DNA from: UBA1723 sp018066165
GTDB taxonomy: Bacteria; Bacteroidota; Bacteroidia; Bacteroidales; Paludibacteraceae
Assembly (NCBI GenBank): GCA_018066165.1
Contig: JAGHRX010000242.1
Coordinates: 1-38,332, forward strand
Direction of reading: 5' to 3'
DNA: 38,332 nt
Shown here: piece after piece, positions 33,897 through 38,332 of the stretch
Numbering within the stretch: position 1 is the first letter of the stretch
Layout: every line of letters begins with the position of its first letter
The notes under the pieces: generated by a model
Database searches by the model: none
What the model saw: the letters and a program-made list of their open reading frames with translations, nothing else
What the model was told of the DNA's origin: nothing
Made by a program: the position numbers and the translations under genes

Positions 33897-34532
33897 TTAT
33901 TCTTCTTCGTTAGAAACCTCATCTTTAGACACATTCCATGCATTTTCAGCCTCTTCAATTTCGTCGAAGATAGGGTAGTGGCAACGGCTGAAGTAGCAGT
34001 AGCAAGCACCGCTCTCAAGTTTGTTAATGATAGACTGAGGCACAGAACCGTCGGCTTCAAGAAGAGTGACAATCTCATCTTTAGTCAGATAGACAGTCAT
34101 TTTGTTTGGAGTCATATCCTTGATATACCAGAAAGGAAGATACCAAGTGCCTAAGAATTTTTCGTATTCCTCATTTCCTCCGACTAATTCAAATGTCATT
34201 TTGTGGCTGTCTGCGTTGTATGCGCTGCGTCTCATAAACATTTCGTCTTCGTAATTAATGTCGACGATACAGTATGCGGTGTCTGGAGTGAAGTATAGTG
34301 TACGGCATTCCAACGTCTTCTTCATGAAATTCTGGCAGACATTGGCAGCTGTGTTTTGCATGCTTCCATTTTTAGTGTTGATCACAGAACGGACAGAGTC
34401 GAATCTCCATCCGCCCATCAAATAATCTTTGTTGATGGGAGTAAGGTCTATCTCGTCAACGAATTGCTCTCTGCATGAGGATAGAGCAATTGCTATTGAG
34501 ACAAAAATGAGTATAAATAAATTCTTTACCAT
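33897..34532 (-). CDS. Lipocalin-like lipoprotein of unknown function
   Basis: The 211-residue protein starts at the ATG at 34532, which opens a lipoprotein signal ending LSSC (Cys20). An in-frame ATG at 34574 adds only an unlikely leader. The first part (MGGWRFDSVRSVINTKNGS) resembles the opening strand of Bacteroidetes lipocalin-like domains, followed by beta strands and an acidic tail (SKDEVSNEEE). Five Cys residues occur in the mature part, two in the cluster GACYCYFSRC. Six bases separate it from hemW. I cannot assign a ligand or function. Confidence 0.65.
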   Translation of the reverse strand: MVKNLFILIFVSIAIALSSCREQFVDEIDLTPINKDYLMGGWRFDSVRSVINTKNGSMQNTAANVCQNFMKKTLECRTLYFTPDTAYCIVDINYEDEMFMRRSAYNADSHKMTFELVGGNEEYEKFLGTWYLPFWYIKDMTPNKMTVYLTKDEIVTLLEADGSVPQSIINKLESGACYCYFSRCHYPIFDEIEEAENAWNVSKDEVSNEEE

Positions 34533-34611
34533 ATTATAATCCTTTAATGCGTTGTTGATGAAAACTATATGCAAAATTATGATTTAGAATGGAAAATCAA
34601 ATAAATAATAC

Positions 34612-34642
34612 AAAAAAAGAAGACGGAAAACCTTCCGTCTTC
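34612..34642 (-). terminator. Terminator of prfB
   Basis: GAAGACGGAA (34619-34628) pairs perfectly with TTCCGTCTTC (34633-34642), loop AACC. On the minus strand it is followed by TCTTTTTTTG. It lies 36 bases after the prfB stop. Confidence 0.85.
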
Positions 34643-34678
34643 AATCTTTATACACTTTATTCTCTAAGCTCTAAGCTC

Positions 34679-35790
34679 TTATTCTCCACCACCGAACTCC
34701 ATCAAGTATGCCTTGATGAATCCGTCTATGTCTCCGTCCATCACAGCGTTGACGTTAGAAGTCTGGTAGTCAGTACGGTGATCCTTGACACGACGGTCGT
34801 CGAACACGTAGCTTCTGATCTGGCTTCCCCACTCAATTTTCTTCTTGCCTGCCTCGATCTTGGCAGTCTCCTGACGACGCTTCTCCAACTCGATATCGTA
34901 CAACTGTGATCTCAACAGACGCAAGGCATTCTCCTTGTTCTTTGGCTGGTCACGAGTCTCTGTGTTCTCGATTACGATCTCATCGTCCTGGTCTGTCAAT
35001 ACGTTGTGGAATTTATAATGCAAACGGACACCAGACTCCACCTTGTTGACGTTCTGACACCGGCACCTGACGAACGGAAAGTATCCATGACAATCCTGCT
35101 GGGTTGATCTCGATCTCAATTGAGTCGTCTACCAATGGAACAACGAATACAGAAGTGAACGAAGTCATACGCTTACCCTGAGCATTGTAAGGAGAGACAC
35201 GCACCAAACGGTGGACACCATTCTCACTCTTCAAATAACCGTAAGCCATATCGCCCTCAATCTTCATTGTGGCTGTCTTAAGTCCGGCTTCATCACCATC
35301 CTGGTAGTTGGAAATCTCACACTTATATCCCTGACGGTCTGCCCAACGCTGATACATTCTGAATAGCATCTCTGCCCAGTCCTGAGCCTCAGTACCACCC
35401 GCACCGGCAACAATCTTAAGCACAGCGCTCATCTTGTCCTCCTCTGCGCGAAGCATGTTCTGCATCTCAAGGTCTTCAATCAGTTTAAGGGCTTTCTCGT
35501 AAGCTTGGTCGACGTCGGCCTCTGTCACTAACTCTTCTTTAAAGAAGTCGAAAGACAACTGCACCTCTTGTGCGGCATTGTGAACCTCTTCGTACTTCTC
35601 CACCCAACGTTTAAGGTCTTTCACCTTCTTCATCTGGGCCTCTGCTGCCTTCTGGTCTTCCCAGAAATTAGGGTCATGCGTACGCATCTCTTCTTCCTCA
35701 ATCTGCACACGCTTGGCATCTATGTCAAAGATACCTCCTCAACGCGTCCTCGCGTTCCAACACATCTTTTAGTTGGTCTATAGTAATCAT
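34679..35790 (-). CDS. prfB: Peptide chain release factor 2 (programmed frameshift; frame also broken at GGQ)
   Basis: RF2 recognises UGA/UAA and triggers peptide release. The first frame starts at 35790 (MITIDQLKDVLERE) and ends at an in-frame TGA (35725-35727) inside the classic +1 recoding site. The main frame continues with DIDAKRVQIEEEEMRTHDPNFW, then AGAGGTEAQDWAEML and GVHRLVRVSPYN. At about 35085 and 35058 a G is missing in two places, so WDTFRSSGAG lies in a third frame and QNVNKVESGVRL in a fourth segment that runs to the stop at 34679. With the two bases restored the product would be about 370 residues, normal for RF2. As read, the catalytic GGQ cannot be made. Either a sequence error or real damage is possible. 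Confidence 0.85.
35058..35085 (-). other. prfB: Two single-base losses around the prfB GGQ codons
   Basis: On the minus strand, TCATGGATACTTTC is expected as TCATGGGATACTTTC (Trp-Asp-Thr-Phe), and GGTGCCGGTGTCAGAAC is expected as GGTGCCGGTGGTCAGAAC (Gly-Ala-Gly-Gly-Gln-Asn). Each lacks one G from a G run; both lie within 27 bases. Confidence 0.75.
35724..35739 (-). promoter_or_regulatory. prfB: RF2 programmed +1 frameshift signal
   Basis: The minus strand reads AGGAGG, TAT, CTTTGAC. This is the canonical internal Shine-Dalgarno three bases before CTT and an in-frame TGA followed by C. Low RF2 activity at this TGA favours slippage into the main frame, which autoregulates RF2. Confidence 0.95.
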
Positions 35791-35817
35791 AAAATCGTAT
35801 GAATGTAAAATTTAGCG

Positions 35818-35825
35818 CAAAGGTA
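35818..35825 (-). promoter_or_regulatory. prfB: -7 element of prfB
   Basis: The minus strand reads TACCTTTG, 27 bases upstream of the ATG at 35790. No clear -33 TTTG is present. Confidence 0.45.
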
Positions 35826-35848
35826 AGGAATATTTGTGAGATGAAGTG

Positions 35849-35856
35849 TATCTTTG
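35849..35856 (+). promoter_or_regulatory. -7 element of the riboswitch-btuB transcript
   Basis: TATCTTTG lies just upstream of the riboswitch; transcription would start near 35863, before the first aptamer helices. The -33 region is not consensus. It is divergent from the prfB -7 element, and the two are only 23 bases apart. Confidence 0.5.
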
Positions 35857-35975
35857 CTCCACGTTTTGTTCCGACTTGGGGATTTATCCTTCATTTCGGA
35901 TTAAAAGGGAATCGGGTGAGAGTCCCGGACAGTCCCGCTGCTGTGACCTTTAGTAGAGGATTGCTCAATATTGTT

Positions 35976-36003
35976 AAGGCAGGCATAAAACCTGCCCCTA
36001 CGG
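35976..36003. repeat. GGCAGG...CCTGCCCCTACGG hairpin inside riboswitch
   Basis: GGCAGG (35978-35983) pairs with CCTGCC (35991-35996), ending CCTACGG. The same CCTACGG ending closes the hairpin at 36027-36054. A related sequence with stem GGACAGGTTT/AAACCTGTCC is at 38260-38280. Confidence 0.6.
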
Positions 36004-36026
36004 AAATGCCACTGTTGAATAATAGT

Positions 36027-36054
36027 GGGCAACCACAAGGGGTTGCCCTACGGA
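36027..36054. repeat. GGGCAACC...GGTTGCCCTACGG hairpin inside riboswitch
   Basis: GGGCAACC (36027-36034) pairs with GGTTGCCC (36041-36048), loop ACAAGG, and the unit ends CTACGG. Its core is shared with the repeat at 1449-1470. It lies between the GCCACTG and GGGAAGGC riboswitch segments. Confidence 0.6.
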
Positions 36055-36143
36055 TCGGATGGGAAGGCGAGCAATTGAAGGAAGTCAGAAGACCTGCAAG
36101 ACAACATACACCTGGCACCTCCGAGGAGAGGAATGTAGGACCA

Positions 36144-36197
36144 CGTTTCCGTTTTCGTTTTCGTCAACGTCAACGTCAGTGTTAACGTTAACGTCAC
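36144..36197. repeat. CGTnnn hexamer array, copy 5 (longest)
   Basis: Nine units: CGTTTC, CGTTTT, CGTTTT, CGTCAA, CGTCAA, CGTCAG, TGTTAA, CGTTAA, CGTCAC. It lies between the riboswitch aptamer (ending about 36098) and the receptor start codon (36242), the region that must hold the expression platform. Confidence 0.85.
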
Positions 36198-36241
36198 CCT
36201 CCGTCTTGGTGTATTAATTAAGTTTTTATTCACCAGACAGG

Positions 36242-38236
36242 ATGTGCTTTAATTCCAAAACAATTTTTTCGATTCTTTTGTGGTTGGCTCCCGTAGTCGT
36301 ATACGGAGGTCAGTCTGACAGCATATCTTTTGATTCAAACTTAAATGAGGTTGTGGTGGATGGTGAAAATAAGTTGATCCCAACCACCACTACAACACAA
36401 ACCATAAACCTTAAAGATTCAGAACGTCTTGCTATACATGATTTCTCTGATGCCGTGCGTCGTATGGCTGGCACGGAGGTTAAGGATTATGGTGGAGTGG
36501 GAGGCTTGAAGACTGTTTCGGTGAGAGGTCTTGGCTCCAAGCACACCGCTGTTTGTTACAATGGTGTCCCAGTGACGGATTGCCAGAATGGTCAGGTGGA
36601 TTTGGGTAGATTTTCTCTCGACCAACTTGATAATATCTCGTTGTATATTGGAGAGTCTGACAATATCGATTGTTTGGCTTCCTCTTTCGCGTCGGCTTCT
36701 ATGTTGAATCTTATTAGCTATCCTCCTTTCTATACAGATAAGAATTACCATGCCGTCGCAAAAATCACTTGTGGCTCATTCGGACTTGTTAATCCATTCC
36801 TCTCTTTCGATCATAAAGTAGGAAAAGAGAATAGCGTCAGTGCGTCTGCTGATTTCATGCGTGCCGACGGTAATTATCCCTACACTCTTACGAATGGCAG
36901 TCTGAAGACGGAGGAGATACGTGAGCATAGTGCTGCTGCCAGTGGTCACGGGGAGTTGGTTGGTGATTTTAAGATAGGCAAAACTCATTTGAATGCCAAA
37001 ACCTATTATTATTTGTCAGACAGAGAGTTGCCCGGCGGTGTTGTTTTCTATAACACATTGAGCAACGAGACGTTGAAGGATAAGAATGCGTTTGCTCAGG
37101 TGTCGTCTCGTACAGATTGGGATAAGACGATGTTGAAACTCTGTGGTAAGTTCAACTGGAATGCCAACTACTACCATGATGAGGCTATGAAGTATCCCAA
37201 CGGTGTGCTCGACAACCGTTATTTCCAGCGAGAGTGGTATGGTGGAGCGGTGGTGAGACGTAATTTCACTGAAAAGTTTTCTATGTCTAACGCTACCGAC
37301 TACAGATTCAACAGTTTCAACTCCAATATCTACGATTGTGTCTTCCCTCAGCGTCACACTGTGTTGGAAGCGGTGAGTGGAAAATTCGAGAATAAAAGAG
37401 TGACAGCAACCGCCACTTTGCTTGGATCGTTCTTCTTCAACCAAGTGGAGATTGGCGACGCTCCTGAAAATCATCAGCATCTGTCGCCATCAATATCAGT
37501 TTCGTATAAACCGTTTGATAAATCGTTGTATATAAGAGCATCTTACAAGGATATTTTCCGTATGCCGACATTCAATGAGTTGTATTTCAATTCATTCGGT
37601 GCAAGAACACTGGAGCCAGAGAAGACTCGCCAATTCAACGTCGGTGCGACATATCAGTTTGACAATCGTCAACGTGAAGGTCAACGTCAACGTAAGTTTT
37701 CAATCTCAGCCGACTACTATTTCAATCAGGTCGACGACAAAATCGTCTATATTCCGAAGATGTTTGTGTGGAGCATTATCAATATGGGATATGTGGAGAT
37801 CAAGGGCTTGGATTTCATGACAAATATGGAAATTGCGACGTCGGAACGGACATCTCTTTTCTTCACTGCCAAATACGCTTATCAACATGCCGTCGACTTG
37901 ACTAATCCTAAGTCGGATATCTACGGACATCAGATTCCGTACACTCCTAAACATTCGGGTAATGGTAGCGTCGCTTTTGAGAATCCGATTGTGAATTTTT
38001 CATATAATATCAATGCGGTAGGCCGACGTTACTCTTTGCCGCAGAATATCAAAGCAAACAGGATGGATGCCTATGTGGAACATAGCGCGTCACTCTATAA
38101 AAAGTTTGATTTTAAGAAATTTGATATGAAACTGAGAGGTGATGTGGTCAACTTTACCGACAACCAATATGAGGTGGTGAAGTTTTATCCTATGCCTCGA
38201 CGATCGTATAAAGCATCGGTAGAATTTAAATTTTAG
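36242..38236 (+). CDS. TonB-dependent outer-membrane receptor, BtuB-like
   Basis: The 664-residue receptor has a signal peptide (about 1-22) and a plug domain (about 45-150) with IHDFSDAVRRMAGTEVKDYG and the VSVRGLGSKHTAVCYNGVPV signature. A 22-strand barrel follows with FRMPTFNELYFNSFG, LEPEKTRQFNVG and terminal YKASVEFKF ending in Phe. The cobalamin riboswitch directly upstream makes corrinoid uptake by far the likeliest role, with energy from TonB-ExbBD (not in this window). About residues 476-485 (NRQREGQRQRK) are encoded by an in-frame hexamer array within a turn before a predicted barrel strand, an unusual basic insertion. Length is in the normal range for BtuB-type receptors. Confidence 0.9.
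   Translation: MCFNSKTIFSILLWLAPVVVYGGQSDSISFDSNLNEVVVDGENKLIPTTTTTQTINLKDSERLAIHDFSDAVRRMAGTEVKDYGGVGGLKTVSVRGLGSKHTAVCYNGVPVTDCQNGQVDLGRFSLDQLDNISLYIGESDNIDCLASSFASASMLNLISYPPFYTDKNYHAVAKITCGSFGLVNPFLSFDHKVGKENSVSASADFMRADGNYPYTLTNGSLKTEEIREHSAAASGHGELVGDFKIGKTHLNAKTYYYLSDRELPGGVVFYNTLSNETLKDKNAFAQVSSRTDWDKTMLKLCGKFNWNANYYHDEAMKYPNGVLDNRYFQREWYGGAVVRRNFTEKFSMSNATDYRFNSFNSNIYDCVFPQRHTVLEAVSGKFENKRVTATATLLGSFFFNQVEIGDAPENHQHLSPSISVSYKPFDKSLYIRASYKDIFRMPTFNELYFNSFGARTLEPEKTRQFNVGATYQFDNRQREGQRQRKFSISADYYFNQVDDKIVYIPKMFVWSIINMGYVEIKGLDFMTNMEIATSERTSLFFTAKYAYQHAVDLTNPKSDIYGHQIPYTPKHSGNGSVAFENPIVNFSYNINAVGRRYSLPQNIKANRMDAYVEHSASLYKKFDFKKFDMKLRGDVVNFTDNQYEVVKFYPMPRRSYKASVEFKF
37667..37696. repeat. 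CGTnnn hexamer array, copy 6, in frame within the receptor gene
   Basis: Units CGTCAA, CGTGAA, GGTCAA, CGTCAA, CGTAAG encode Arg-Gln-Arg-Glu-Gly-Gln-Arg-Gln-Arg-Lys. The unit length of six keeps the frame. The neighbouring protein sequence (YQFDN before and FSISADYYFNQVDD after) is that of an ordinary barrel. Confidence 0.75.
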
Positions 38237-38254
38237 CGGATAAACAATGGACTT

Positions 38255-38284
38255 TGTAGGGACAGGTTTCAAACCTGTCCGCTA
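38255..38284. repeat. GTAGGGACAGGTTTC hairpin after the receptor gene
   Basis: GGACAGGTTT (38260-38269) pairs with AAACCTGTCC (38271-38280). In addition TAGCGGA (38234-38240), which overlaps the receptor stop, can pair with TCCGCTA (38278-38284). It belongs to the same family as 35976-36003 and may also act as a terminator, but no T run follows. An ATG at 38322 could open the next gene, which is cut off by the window. Confidence 0.5.
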
Positions 38285-38332
38285 ATAAACATAGAGAATA
38301 TTATTTATTAATTTTATACAAATGGATTTTAA

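Larger units (their letters stand above)
35890..36098 (+). promoter_or_regulatory. Cobalamin riboswitch
   Basis: Conserved aptamer segments appear in order: AAAAGGGAATCGGGTGAGAG then TCCCGGACAGTCCCGCTGCTG and TGTGACC (35905-35947), GCCACTG (36008-36014), GGGAAGGC (36061-36068) and the B12 box AAGTCAGAAGACCTGC (36082-36097). ATTGCTC (35960-35966) pairs with GAGCAAT (36069-36075) to close the peripheral stem. It binds adenosyl- or methylcobalamin and would turn off the receptor gene that starts at 36242. Two dispersed hairpins have enlarged its variable loops (35976-36003 and 36027-36054). An ORF crossing this region (35799-36185) is not real. Confidence 0.92.

Noticed and set aside
35799..36185. 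128-codon open frame with an Arg/Phe/Gln-rich end
   Set aside because: It runs across the cobalamin riboswitch and the hexamer array; the odd composition is just the translated repeat, and no family is recognisable.
1..38332. Apparent excess of GTCGAC sites
   Set aside because: Roughly two dozen were noticed by eye against about nine expected from uniform base use, but most lie in coding sequence as the Val-Asp codon pair, so codon-pair preference is a sufficient explanation. An exact count against a codon-shuffled control would be needed.

Overview
The window reads as a chromosomal segment of a member of the Bacteroidales (Bacteroidota). Three things support this. Several genes are preceded by the phylum's own promoter form (TTTG, about 19-20 bases, TAnnTTTG) at 32-62, 3525-3556, 4515-4545 and 10195-10226. 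There are many short lipoproteins with a Cys at positions 17-21. Typical families include a DoxX/MauE-thioredoxin-like membrane protein, C10 (streptopain) peptidase, OmpA with thrombospondin type 3 repeats, and secreted proteins whose C-termini resemble type IX sorting tails (YIVxGxKxLxK). No rRNA, tRNA, CRISPR array or intact mobile element was seen.

Layout. 94-5249: a DoxX-like protein, a membrane J-domain protein, a TPR lipoprotein behind a textbook sigma-54 promoter, a FISUMP-like lipoprotein and a small beta-barrel protein, most with their own promoter and terminator. 5411-8607: phoH, recF, a DciA-like DUF721 gene and a thioesterase, with a perfect 48-base palindrome between the last two. 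8712-13331: an MltF-like lytic transglycosylase (minus), then two DUF3298-like lipoproteins, rsmG and pcm. 13345-20376: C10 peptidase, two unrecognised exported proteins, a ProX-type editing domain protein and a GH43 enzyme. 20430-21290: a decayed patch with an IS5-like transposase remnant and a sanA gene lacking its 5' end. 21310-25579: YjbQ, a chagasin-like inhibitor, a calcium-type P-ATPase and coaD. 25700-34532: an AlgJ-like/MBOAT pair for O-acetylation of an exported glycan, OmpA-TSP3, a protein with seven beta-rich repeats, hemW and a lipoprotein. 34679-38236: prfB and a cobalamin riboswitch driving a BtuB-like TonB-dependent receptor.

The most unusual structures are non-coding. (1) A dispersed hexanucleotide family (CGTnnn units: CGTTTT, CGTCAT, CGTCAA, CGTTAA) occurs six times: next to promoters, between genes, between a riboswitch and its gene, and in frame inside the receptor gene. 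The copies at 12604 (reverse) and 36144 share the same order of unit types. (2) The cobalamin riboswitch carries two dispersed hairpin repeats in its peripheral loops. (3) prfB has a canonical +1 programmed frameshift site plus two further single-G losses that break the reading frame at the catalytic GGQ. (4) A sigma-54 promoter is followed by a gene-free stretch ending in an intrinsic terminator, which suggests a small RNA or an attenuated leader.

All calls come from reading the sequence by eye. Family names are recognised from motifs, not from searches.
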